Part shown: positions 1 through 4,209 of the stretch, one piece after another
How the letters are laid out: each line of letters starts with the position of its first letter
How positions within the stretch are numbered: the stretch's first letter is position 1
Assembly: GCA_018700535.1 (NCBI GenBank)
Contig: JABITQ010000062.1
Coordinates: 1-8,278, forward strand
Direction: 5' to 3'
DNA: 8,278 nt
Origin: Candidatus Uhrbacteria bacterium
GTDB taxonomy: Bacteria > Patescibacteriota > Patescibacteriia > UBA9934 > GWF2-40-263
Notes under the pieces: model-generated
Told to the model about the DNA's origin: nothing
What the model saw: the letters and a program-made list of their open reading frames with translations, nothing else
The model's database searches: none
Translations under genes and position numbers: made by a program

Positions 1-5
1 ATACA

Positions 6-34
6 TTGACGATCCCCAAAACTCCTGATAGCTT
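6..34 (+). promoter_or_regulatory. Promoter for the 179-residue protein gene
   Basis: A -35 box TTGACG (6-11) is followed by a 17-base spacer and the weak -10 TAGCTT (29-34). A TG one base upstream of the -10 (TGA before it) gives an extended -10. Transcription would start near 41, leaving a leader of about 38 bases that carries the Shine-Dalgarno site GGAG at 69-72. The layout matches other promoters here (near-consensus -35, 17-base spacer, TANNNT -10). Confidence 0.55.
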
Positions 35-78
35 AGGTAGGTGCCAAAAAGTCACATGTTACAAAGACGGAGACAGAA

Positions 79-618
79 GTGAATCAGTTTGCTCAACAGC
101 TCAATCAAATCTGGAGAGGTATCTCGCGCGCGGCGAGAGCTCTCGTTTTGCGTGGTGTCGCCACGCTCAATGACGCTCTCTACTTCACCGACCATCCTGA
201 TATGACCGAAAAGGACATCACTGAATGGTTGATGCGTGAAAATCGTATTCGTTCATACTTGATGTTCGCATCTCGTGTCCCTTCCATTGAGGGGGTTCTC
301 TCGGGTTTCGACGAGCTTGCTCACAATCTCTATGATCTGATGGAGTATTCCACTGACGCAGTGGGACGCTTCATGAAAGGGGAACTCACTTTCGCTCAGC
401 TGCGCTATGCTGCGTCGTTGCTTATGAAGGAGAGTCGACTTGCATTCTTTGGGGAGATGAACAATCGAACTGTTGTCGCTGAACGACGGCAGCTGCATCG
501 CATCGGTGTGAGTCGTCGTCAGATTAGGCGGCTTCAATGTGTGGAGGTTTGTATTGTAGCTGCGCCTCCATCCCACACCTCGAGCAATCCATGGTTAGCA
601 GCCCTGGTGATTGGATAG
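79..618 (+). CDS. Hypothetical helical protein, 179 residues, GTG start
   Basis: I do not recognise a family. The GTG start is chosen because GGAG (69-72) sits six bases upstream and a promoter lies at 6-34. The product looks mainly helical, with a basic amphipathic N-terminus (residues 10-25, rich in R and A), an acidic helix around residues 41-55, and no signal peptide or convincing membrane helix, so it is probably cytosolic. The last 40 residues differ in character: they are basic (GVSRRQIRRLQ), have a C-x-x-x-C pair (CVEVC), and end in a hydrophobic tail. The reading frame is undisturbed and the gene is closed by hairpins and a terminator at 688-718, so it is probably a monocistronic gene. 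GC is variable and locally high (about 63% by eye at 121-180). It could be a lineage-specific protein, and the C-terminal tail could come from an old frameshift, but no homologue is at hand to test this. Confidence 0.7.
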   Translation: MNQFAQQLNQIWRGISRAARALVLRGVATLNDALYFTDHPDMTEKDITEWLMRENRIRSYLMFASRVPSIEGVLSGFDELAHNLYDLMEYSTDAVGRFMKGELTFAQLRYAASLLMKESRLAFFGEMNNRTVVAERRQLHRIGVSRRQIRRLQCVEVCIVAAPPSHTSSNPWLAALVIG

Positions 619-628
619 ACGCACGCTT

Positions 629-677
629 GCGCATCAATCCTTATTGATCGCCACCCTCTCATGAAAAATGAGGAGGG
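629..677 (+). other. Two tandem hairpins in the 3' untranslated region
   Basis: Directly after the stop of the 179-residue protein lie two stem-loops. The first has arms GCG-ATCAAT (629-638, C632 bulged) and ATTGATCGC (643-651) with loop CCTT. The second has arms CCCTCTCAT (654-662) and ATGAG-AGGG (668-677, G673 bulged) with loop GAAAA. Neither is followed by a T-run, so they are not terminators. They stack in front of the terminator at 688-718 and may protect the 3' end of the message. Confidence 0.55.
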
Positions 678-687
678 ACTCAACGAG

Positions 688-718
688 CCCGCACTGACTA
701 CAGGTCAGGCGGGTTTTT
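688..718 (+). terminator. Intrinsic terminator after the 179-residue protein gene
   Basis: The arms are CCCGC-CTGAC (688-698, A693 bulged) and GTCAGGCGGG (704-713), with loop TACAG and a five-T run (714-718). This is a GC-rich stem of 10 pairs with an immediate T-tract. Confidence 0.85.
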
Positions 719-747
719 GCTTTGTGGAAAACATGTGCGTTATCTGT

Positions 748-777
748 TTGCGCACTCCTCTGTCAGAATGGTATGTT
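748..777 (+). promoter_or_regulatory. Candidate promoter for the structured RNA
   Basis: TTGCGC (748-753) and TATGTT (772-777) are separated by 18 bases. The predicted start, about 784, coincides with the first base of the long-range helix proposed for the downstream RNA. An inverted repeat GTGCG (735-739) / CGCAC (751-755) straddles the -35 box and could be an operator. The boxes are imperfect, so the promoter rests partly on its agreement with the RNA boundaries. Confidence 0.45.
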
Positions 778-783
778 TAATAG

Positions 784-1056
784 GCCTAGTGGGCGAGTGG
801 ATGCGTTCCACAACAAATTAAAACCAACGATCCGGGAATGTTAGACTTCGGTCAGCAACAGGATCAAACGGTTCCTTATTCAAAAGGCTGACATGGTGGT
901 TCTCGACAAGCTGCTATCATTGCCAATTGAATAATCGACACAATCTCGTGCTTGCAAACTTGAGTAAGTGTCACCCGACAGATTGGACCCTTTTCTTGGG
1001 CCACCCACCTTACCGTTAGGCGCTAAAAAACATTCTTCGTTTGAAGGGTGTTTTTT
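784..1056 (+). ncRNA. Candidate structured non-coding RNA, class unknown
   Basis: This stretch has no convincing reading frame but is bounded by a promoter (748-777) and a strong terminator (1025-1056). The ends can pair over a distance: GCCTA (784-788) with TAGGC (1017-1021), continuing with GTGGG (789-793) and CCCAC (1004-1008), leaving eight bases (1009-1016) bulged. Inside lie several hairpins: GTGGA/TCCAC (797-801/807-811); GATCC/GGATC enclosing GTT-A-GAC, a UUCG tetraloop and GTC-AGC-AAC (about 829-865); CCTT/AAGG near 874-887; GACAC/GTGTC (937-941/968-972); and GG-CCC/GGGCC (985-1002, A987 bulged). I looked for hallmarks of RNase P RNA (GAGGAAAGTCC), tmRNA (T-arm, tag ending in ALAA) and SRP RNA (GGAAGGAAGCA) on both strands and found none. 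It could be a divergent member of a known class, a small regulatory RNA, or an untranslated leader remnant. The pairings are read by eye, not computed. Confidence 0.45.
1025..1056. terminator. Strong bidirectional-type terminator
   Basis: A continuous 14-pair stem has arms at 1025-1038 (six A, then CATTCTTC) and 1043-1056 (GAAGGGTG, then six T) around loop GTTT. It includes two G-U pairs. The A-tract/T-tract symmetry lets it work in either direction. On the + strand it would end the candidate RNA just before the next promoter. Confidence 0.85.
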
Positions 1057-1061
1057 GATTG

Positions 1062-1090
1062 TTGACATCATCGAATTTTGGACGTAGGGT
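1062..1090 (+). promoter_or_regulatory. Promoter for the acidic membrane protein gene
   Basis: A perfect -35 TTGACA (1062-1067) is followed by a 17-base spacer and TAGGGT (1085-1090). Transcription should start near 1097, giving a leader of about 29 bases that contains AAGGAGG. It sits directly after the terminator at 1025-1056. Confidence 0.75.
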
Positions 1091-1125
1091 CAGATTCTGC
1101 TCGTGAATCGAAACAAGGAGGTTTC

Positions 1126-1470
1126 ATGGCAGATGCATTCACACCCTCAGCTGAAAACACTCGCGAACATCAGGTGCACTCGGATCGTGCATATTTCTTC
1201 CTCGGTCTTCTGACATTGCTGCATGTGGGTCTGACATTCCTTGTGTACACATCAATGCTGGACGGGCTTGTTTTGAAGCTGGTCTCGATTGTTGCTTCAG
1301 TTGTCTCCGCAGCTCTCTTCTTCCACTTTGCACCTCCAGGACCTGAAGGTGTTGATTGGCCAGAAGATGATGAGGGTGAGGAAGATGAAGATGAAGATGA
1401 AGACGACGACGATGAAGAGTGGCCCCGACGTAAGAGCGGTTGGGCAAAAGGATTCGAGAAGTGGATCTAG
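1126..1470 (+). CDS. Small two-helix membrane protein with hyperacidic tail
   Basis: This 114-residue protein matches no family I recognise. The ATG at 1126 is chosen over in-frame codons upstream because a full Shine-Dalgarno AAGGAGG (1115-1121) sits four bases before it and the promoter at 1062-1090 would cut into any longer form. Residues 1-21 are polar, two membrane helices run about 22-44 and 47-69 with a very short turn, then a proline/glycine hinge (APPGPEG) leads to residues 80-98, where 18 of 19 are D or E. A short basic, tryptophan-containing end follows (WPRRKSGW to the C-terminus). The hairpin topology places both ends on the same side, probably the cytoplasm. The acidic tail could bind cations or a basic partner; both are guesses. 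The gene is monocistronic between its promoter and the terminator at 1481-1505. Confidence 0.8.
   Translation: MADAFTPSAENTREHQVHSDRAYFFLGLLTLLHVGLTFLVYTSMLDGLVLKLVSIVASVVSAALFFHFAPPGPEGVDWPEDDEGEEDEDEDEDDDDEEWPRRKSGWAKGFEKWI
1381..1404 (+). repeat. GAAGAT hexamer repeat in the acidic tail
   Basis: Three exact GAAGAT units are followed by one variant, GAAGAC, all in frame and encoding alternating E-D. The run lies inside a longer purine-rich acidic tract (about 1361-1420). Because the unit is a multiple of three, slippage would change tail length without breaking the frame. Confidence 0.75.
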
Positions 1471-1480
1471 ACCACTGAGC

Positions 1481-1505
1481 AAAAAGGACCGTACGGGTCC
1501 TTTTT
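1481..1505. terminator. Intrinsic terminator after the acidic protein gene
   Basis: The 10-pair perfect stem has arms AAAAAGGACC (1481-1490) and GGTCCTTTTT (1496-1505) with loop GTACG. It is symmetric, so it could act on either strand, but the only gene reading into it is the upstream one. Confidence 0.9.
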
Positions 1506-1523
1506 ATGTTTGTGCTTGATATA

Positions 1524-1563
1524 TTAGTACTTTACTTGACTAAAGCGATGGGGTTTGTTAGTC
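1524..1563 (+). promoter_or_regulatory. Putative autoregulatory operator of the TrpR-like gene
   Basis: Three copies of one short motif surround the promoter: TTAGT (1524-1528), GACTAA (1538-1543) and TTAGTC (1558-1563). The last two form a perfect six-base inverted repeat, and they overlap the -35 and -10 boxes respectively. The E. coli TrpR operator uses ACTAG half-sites in inverted orientation, so ACTAA/TTAGT half-sites in front of a TrpR-family gene suggest self-repression. The similarity is short and the inference is modest. Confidence 0.4.
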
Positions 1564-1564
1564 T
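1536..1564 (+). promoter_or_regulatory. Promoter for the TrpR-like gene, giving a leaderless mRNA
   Basis: TTGACT (1536-1541), a 17-base spacer and TAGTCT (1559-1564) form a promoter like the others in this window. The start codon at 1571 is only six bases after the -10 box, so transcription would begin at or next to the ATG. No Shine-Dalgarno site precedes the gene. Confidence 0.6.
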
Positions 1565-1570
1565 GTTTGC

Positions 1571-1864
1571 ATGAAACTTTCAGACAAAGATACAGACCAT
1601 CTTTTTCAGACGATTTTGAGTCTCCAAACGCTGGAGGAGTCAAAGGCGTTTTTTCGTGATCTGTTAACAGAAAGCGAAATCGAAGAGTTCTCAAAGCGCT
1701 GGAAAGCAGCACGCATGCTGGCTGACGGCATTCCTTATTCAAAGATTCAGCAGGAGACCGGCTTGTCTTCGCGCACAGTGGCACGTATTTCAAAGTGGCT
1801 TCAATCAGGTATGAACGGATACAAATTACTCATCAGCCGAACAAACCATCATAACGACTCTTAA
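1571..1864 (+). CDS. TrpR/YerC-family transcriptional regulator
   Basis: This 97-residue helical DNA-binding protein belongs to the Trp repressor superfamily, YerC/YecD branch. The line-up is clear: an N-terminal helix ending in ILSLQTLEE, the segment FFRDLLTESEIEEFSKRW (residues 27-44), the RMLADGIPYSKIQQETGLS stretch (48-66) that forms the first part of the helix-turn-helix, the recognition helix SSRTVARISKWLQ (66-78), and the family's typical GYKLL end. Proteins of this family are intracellular dimers. TrpR itself uses tryptophan as corepressor, whereas YerC-type proteins have no settled ligand, so a tryptophan role should not be assumed, and no trp gene is in the window. The inverted repeats at 1524-1563 suggest autoregulation. 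It starts without a Shine-Dalgarno site, and its 3' region holds an attenuator-like element (1867-1939). Confidence 0.9.
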   Translation: MKLSDKDTDHLFQTILSLQTLEESKAFFRDLLTESEIEEFSKRWKAARMLADGIPYSKIQQETGLSSRTVARISKWLQSGMNGYKLLISRTNHHNDS

Positions 1865-1866
1865 CC

Positions 1867-1923
1867 GAGACGTTGTTTTAACGATCATTCATTGATCGCA
1901 TAAAAAAGAAAAGCAAACGTCTC
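1867..1923 (+). promoter_or_regulatory. Possible antiterminator pairing upstream of the terminator
   Basis: GAGACGTT (1867-1874) is exactly complementary to AACGTCTC (1916-1923), which is the 5' arm of the following terminator. Between them lies the hairpin CGATCA (1882-1887) / TGATCG (1893-1898). The two long foldings exclude each other, as in an attenuator. It may be chance: GAGACG resembles the terminator's own 3' arm GAGGCG, so a duplicated arm is an alternative. Confidence 0.35.
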
Positions 1924-1939
1924 GAAAGAGGCGTTTTTT
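1915..1939 (+). terminator. Intrinsic terminator after the TrpR-like gene
   Basis: The arms are AAACGTCTC (1915-1923) and GAGGCGTTT (1928-1936) around a GAAA tetraloop, with one T-G pair, and the T-run extends to 1939. It lies just before the amidohydrolase gene. Confidence 0.85.
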
Positions 1940-1941
1940 GA

Positions 1942-1950
1942 TTTAACAAT
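1942..1950 (+). promoter_or_regulatory. AT-rich -10-like site before the amidohydrolase gene
   Basis: TTTAAC (1942-1947), or the overlapping AACAAT (1945-1950), could serve as a -10 box 6-9 bases before the ATG at 1957. A TG at 1939-1940 gives an extended -10 for the first choice. No -35 box is evident and there is no Shine-Dalgarno site, which fits a leaderless start. Confidence 0.35.
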
Positions 1951-1956
1951 AATGAT

Positions 1957-2646
1957 ATGAAAAACACACTAATCATCGGAGCAACTCACGGAGATGAAGC
2001 CATTGGCATGCGTGCCATAACAACACTTGCTCAAAGTCGTGATGACTTTGATTGGGTAATAGGGAACCCAAGAGCCTATGCAGCGAAGACTCGATTTACC
2101 CAAGCAGATCTAAACAGATCAGCGCCAGGAGATTTGATGTCGAGTGTATATGAAGAGAGGAGGGCCGCTATGTTGATTCAGATGAGCAAGCAGTACCAGT
2201 CTGTCATCGATATTCACGGGGCAGAAAAAAATACTGGGTTGTTCATAATTCTCACAAATCCATCAGAGAAAAACCTTCAACTTGCTAGTCAGTTCGATGT
2301 GAGACGCATTGTTATTTGGCCAGCAATAACTCCTGATCTCGAAGGTCCAGTGTCTGAGTTTTTTCCTTGTGGACTTGAGATTGAGTGTGGGCCAAAAGAT
2401 TCTGCAGAAGTTCAAGAGGAATTGGAGAGAGTGTTGGCAGATTATCTTGATAAGAAAACACCGGAAGTAGAGCAAGAGGTATACGAAGTGTACGGCGAAC
2501 TTCGGTCTGACCCCGGGGTGACATTGAATGAGTTTGAAAAGGTCACGATCGACGATGAGACGTTTTATCCGCTACTCATCGGCACTTACGCAAAAGCGTA
2601 TGACGTTGTGTGCTACAAGCTTCGCAAACGTGGAGAGATCAATTGA
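1957..2646 (+). CDS. AstE/aspartoacylase-type zinc amidohydrolase (M14 family)
   Basis: This 229-residue protein has the signature of the succinylglutamate desuccinylase/aspartoacylase branch of M14 zinc carboxypeptidase-like enzymes. It begins IIGATHGDEAIG with the zinc ligands H11 and E14, followed by DLNR (residues 51-54, substrate carboxylate binding), DIHG with the third zinc ligand H87, and EIECG, where E143 is the expected general acid/base. Such enzymes hydrolyse N-acyl amino acids in the cytoplasm, but the substrate cannot be read here. It is shorter than AstE or aspartoacylase (about 300 or more residues), losing mainly the C-terminal domain, while keeping a small beta-rich end (residues 180-222). 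No arginine-succinylation genes are nearby, so a role in arginine catabolism is not supported. The last codons and stop lie inside the 24-bp palindrome at 2631-2654. Confidence 0.82.
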   Translation: MKNTLIIGATHGDEAIGMRAITTLAQSRDDFDWVIGNPRAYAAKTRFTQADLNRSAPGDLMSSVYEERRAAMLIQMSKQYQSVIDIHGAEKNTGLFIILTNPSEKNLQLASQFDVRRIVIWPAITPDLEGPVSEFFPCGLEIECGPKDSAEVQEELERVLADYLDKKTPEVEQEVYEVYGELRSDPGVTLNEFEKVTIDDETFYPLLIGTYAKAYDVVCYKLRKRGEIN

Positions 2647-2654
2647 TCTCTCCA
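2631..2654. repeat. Perfect 24-bp palindrome over the amidohydrolase stop
   Basis: The half TGGAGAGATCAA (2631-2642) is followed without spacer by its exact reverse complement (2643-2654). It covers the last four codons and the stop (TGA 2644-2646). In RNA it would form a 10-pair stem with an AATT loop. No T-run follows, so it is not a standard terminator; a DNA operator for a dimeric regulator or an RNA processing hairpin are both possible. Confidence 0.8.
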
Positions 2655-2692
2655 GACCCGGTCGTCGGAATAATCCGTCGATCGGTTCTGGA
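2651..2692 (+). promoter_or_regulatory. Long imperfect hairpin in front of the GNAT gene
   Basis: The arms at 2651-2669 and 2674-2692 form a stem of 17 pairs (one of them G-U) over 19 positions with loop ATAA. TCCAGA pairs with TCTGGA at the base and CGGA with TCCG at the tip; mismatches are at 2657/2686 and 2665/2678. It ends five bases before the Shine-Dalgarno site AGGAG (2697-2701). It shares 2651-2654 with the palindrome to its left, so the two stems compete at their bases. Confidence 0.65.
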
Positions 2693-2706
2693 AATTAGGA
2701 GAACAC

Positions 2707-3297
2707 ATGAAGATTCAACTCTTTGACCTTACGCGCGACCTGGCAGCCATTCGCGATCTGTACGCAGCATGCTTCGCCGAGCCGCCTTGGTGCGAGCGGT
2801 TCGACATGAACGAACTGGATGCCTGGTTTACCGAGATGACCGAGTGGCCCGACGCGATATTCTTGGTGGGTACCGAGGGTGATCGCATTGTTGCAGGTGC
2901 CATCGGATTCAATGTCTGTCGCAAGCCAGGTATCTGCGAGCTGATCGGGGACACTGATCGCAACAGCTTCTACATCGCCGAGCTCTTCGTGGATCCTACA
3001 TATCGTGAACGCGGTGCTTGTCAGAAGCTTAACGAGCACATGCTCCGCCTCGCCTCGCTCTTCGGTTATCGACGCGGGTCGGTGAGAACGAGCGTGTCTC
3101 AGTCTGTGATCCAGCACGTCTTTATCAACAAGCTCGGTTTCGAGATTGTTTCGCGTCAGGACGTGGTTTCGACCAAGTGGATCGACGGTGTTGAGCAGGA
3201 GGTTCCGGATACACGCGTTATTATGACGGGGACGATCCGTGATTATCTGGCTAAACAAAGACTACTAGAAGTCCGAGGTTTTCACTCCGGACACTAG
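2707..3297 (+). CDS. GNAT-family N-acetyltransferase, GC-rich
   Basis: This 196-residue protein is a GCN5-related acetyltransferase, transferring an acetyl group from acetyl-CoA to an amine. The central strand YIAELFV (89-95) is followed by the CoA-pyrophosphate loop RERGAC (100-105). The usual R-x-x-G-x-G/A pattern is kept except that C105 replaces the final small residue. A later segment with NKLGFEIV (141-148) is the typical end of motif B, and the C-terminal strand (RVIMTGTI) closes the fold. The substrate is unknown. The start is fixed by AGGAG (2697-2701) five bases upstream. By eye its GC is about 58% in sampled stretches against 43-47% in its neighbours, with G/C-ending codons preferred, so it may have been acquired from elsewhere. 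No promoter is evident between it and the amidohydrolase gene, so it is either cotranscribed or controlled through the hairpins at 2631-2692. A terminator follows at 3310-3340. Confidence 0.87.
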   Translation: MKIQLFDLTRDLAAIRDLYAACFAEPPWCERFDMNELDAWFTEMTEWPDAIFLVGTEGDRIVAGAIGFNVCRKPGICELIGDTDRNSFYIAELFVDPTYRERGACQKLNEHMLRLASLFGYRRGSVRTSVSQSVIQHVFINKLGFEIVSRQDVVSTKWIDGVEQEVPDTRVIMTGTIRDYLAKQRLLEVRGFHSGH

Positions 3298-3309
3298 CGA
3301 CACAGAACG

Positions 3310-3340
3310 AACGGATAGGTACGCAAGCCTATCCGTTTTT
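3310..3340 (+). terminator. Intrinsic terminator after the GNAT gene
   Basis: AACGGATAGG (3310-3319) pairs with CCTATCCGTT (3328-3337) around an eight-base loop, and the T-run is 3336-3340. It is a perfect 10-pair stem. Confidence 0.9.
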
Positions 3341-3348
3341 GTTATAGT
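3340..3348 (+). promoter_or_regulatory. Extended -10 promoter for dtd
   Basis: TGT followed by TATAGT (3343-3348) makes an extended -10 element that begins in the last T of the preceding terminator. No -35 box is visible. The ATG at 3357 is eight bases downstream, which would give a leaderless message. Confidence 0.5.
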
Positions 3349-3356
3349 CAATGTAT

Positions 3357-3794
3357 ATGAGAGCAGTAATACAACGTGTTACAGAAGGATCAGTCACGGT
3401 TGAGGGGGAGGTGATTGGAAAGATTGGCCATGGACTGCTGGTCTTACTTGCAATCCACGTAGGCGACACAGATGACATGATTGAAAAGATGGCTGGCAAG
3501 ATTGCGAGACTCAGAATCTTTGAAGATGAAGAGGGGAAGATGTCGCGTTCAGTGCAAGATATTAATGGAGCTGTGCTTGTTATTTCGCAGTTCACACTTT
3601 ATGGCGATGTACGAAAAGGGAATCGTCCAGGGTTTACAGATTCAGCGCGACCTGAAAAGGCAGAGCCAATGTACGAGAGTGTCGTAAAGGCGATTGAGTT
3701 GTCGGGGCTTCGAGTGCAGACAGGGAGATTTGCTTCAGATATGAAAGTCGCTTTGGTAAACGACGGACCTGTGACAATCATCATTGATTTATAA
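3357..3794 (+). CDS. dtd: D-aminoacyl-tRNA deacylase (DTD)
   Basis: This 145-residue protein is a full-length DTD, the cytosolic dimer that cleaves D-amino acids (and glycine mischarged on tRNA-Ala) from tRNA. It starts MRAVIQRV, as the family does, so the ATG at 3357 is preferred to the one at 3351. The active-site motif SQFTLYGD spans residues 77-84 and the second signature NDGPVT (135-140) contains the Gly-cisPro pair G137-P138 that enforces D-specific recognition. The stretch RKGNRPGF (86-93) and TGRFASDMKVALVNDGPVT (122-140) are also typical. Nothing required is missing. There is no Shine-Dalgarno site; a TATAGT box lies eight bases before the start. No terminator separates it from the four-helix gene 36 bases downstream, so it probably heads an operon with that gene and the DCC-LMF fusion. 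Confidence 0.96.
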   Translation: MRAVIQRVTEGSVTVEGEVIGKIGHGLLVLLAIHVGDTDDMIEKMAGKIARLRIFEDEEGKMSRSVQDINGAVLVISQFTLYGDVRKGNRPGFTDSARPEKAEPMYESVVKAIELSGLRVQTGRFASDMKVALVNDGPVTIIIDL

Positions 3795-3816
3795 AGCGAG
3801 GAGAAGAGAATTCCGC

Positions 3817-3822
3817 TATACT
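3817..3822 (+). promoter_or_regulatory. -10 box before the four-helix protein gene
   Basis: TATACT (five of six to consensus) lies eight bases before the ATG at 3831. There is no Shine-Dalgarno site next to the ATG; AGGAG near 3799 is 27 bases too far away. No -35 box is evident. It may give an internal leaderless start within the dtd operon. Confidence 0.45.
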
Positions 3823-3830
3823 TATTTTGT

Positions 3831-4196
3831 ATGACACTGAATTCAAAAAACATTCTACCCATCACAGTGACAGCATTTTTTCCTTGGATCATTAAAGTTG
3901 CACTGCTGTCGCTGATCATGGGTTTTCCTCATACGTTGTTTGTGGCCGCGCATTATATCTTGATCTTCTTGTTGTTTGCTGCGGCATTTACTTTATATTT
4001 CCAAAGTCATAAGCAGCAAGAACCGTTTGTGGTTATGGTTGTTGCGATGGCGAGCATGGTGGTGTTTGAGCTTGTCTACTTTTTATATTTTTACAGCGGG
4101 ACCTTTTGGTTCCTGACGTATGTCGATTGGATCGTGCCAGCATTTTTAATTGCGAGCGTGATCCATGGAACGGGTGTGTTGGTAACCAAGGAATAG
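3831..4196 (+). CDS. Small four-helix membrane protein, unknown function
   Basis: This 121-residue, strongly hydrophobic protein has four predicted membrane helices at roughly residues 13-31, 38-57, 65-87 and 97-117. A short polar loop (FQSHKQQEP, 57-65) separates helices 2 and 3 and should be cytoplasmic, which puts both ends on the cytoplasmic side. There is no signal peptide, no enzyme motif and no cysteine. Aromatic residues are dense in the third helix and following loop (YFLYFYSGTFWF). I recognise no family. The gene lies 36 bases after dtd and its stop is 13 bases before the DCC-LMF gene, a spacing that suggests one transcript and possibly a helper role for the larger membrane protein, but this rests on position only. 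Confidence 0.78.
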   Translation: MTLNSKNILPITVTAFFPWIIKVALLSLIMGFPHTLFVAAHYILIFLLFAAAFTLYFQSHKQQEPFVVMVVAMASMVVFELVYFLYFYSGTFWFLTYVDWIVPAFLIASVIHGTGVLVTKE

Positions 4197-4209
4197 AATT
4201 GTCAGCAGT

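Noticed and set aside
123..145. Inverted repeats CTCGC/GCGAG and the 12-bp palindrome CGAGAGCTCTCG inside the first gene
   Set aside because: They lie in a GC-rich coding stretch of repeated Arg/Ala codons and overlap each other; coding bias is a sufficient explanation.
784..1056. tmRNA, RNase P RNA or SRP RNA in the gene-poor region
   Set aside because: I searched by eye on both strands for GAGGAAAGTCC, a T-arm with GTTCGA, an ALAA-type tag and the SRP GGAAGGAAGCA core. None is present. The UUCG hairpin only superficially resembles SRP domain IV.
880..1071. A 63-residue open frame on the - strand in the gene-poor region
   Set aside because: It starts inside the terminator/promoter area at 1025-1071, has no ribosome site, and its sequence is low in hydrophobic structure; the region is better explained as a structured RNA.
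1078..1125. Longer start for the acidic membrane protein (16 extra codons from 1078)
   Set aside because: The extension would begin inside the promoter spacer and ahead of the predicted transcription start, while AAGGAGG points to the ATG at 1126.
2695..3258. A 187-residue open frame on the - strand opposite the GNAT gene
   Set aside because: It mirrors a GC-rich gene whose codon bias leaves the opposite strand open; it has no family signal, and the + strand protein has clear GNAT motifs and a Shine-Dalgarno site.
3351..3356. Alternative ATG of dtd two codons upstream
   Set aside because: DTD proteins begin MRAVIQRV, matching the ATG at 3357; the upstream ATG is only three bases from the -10 box.
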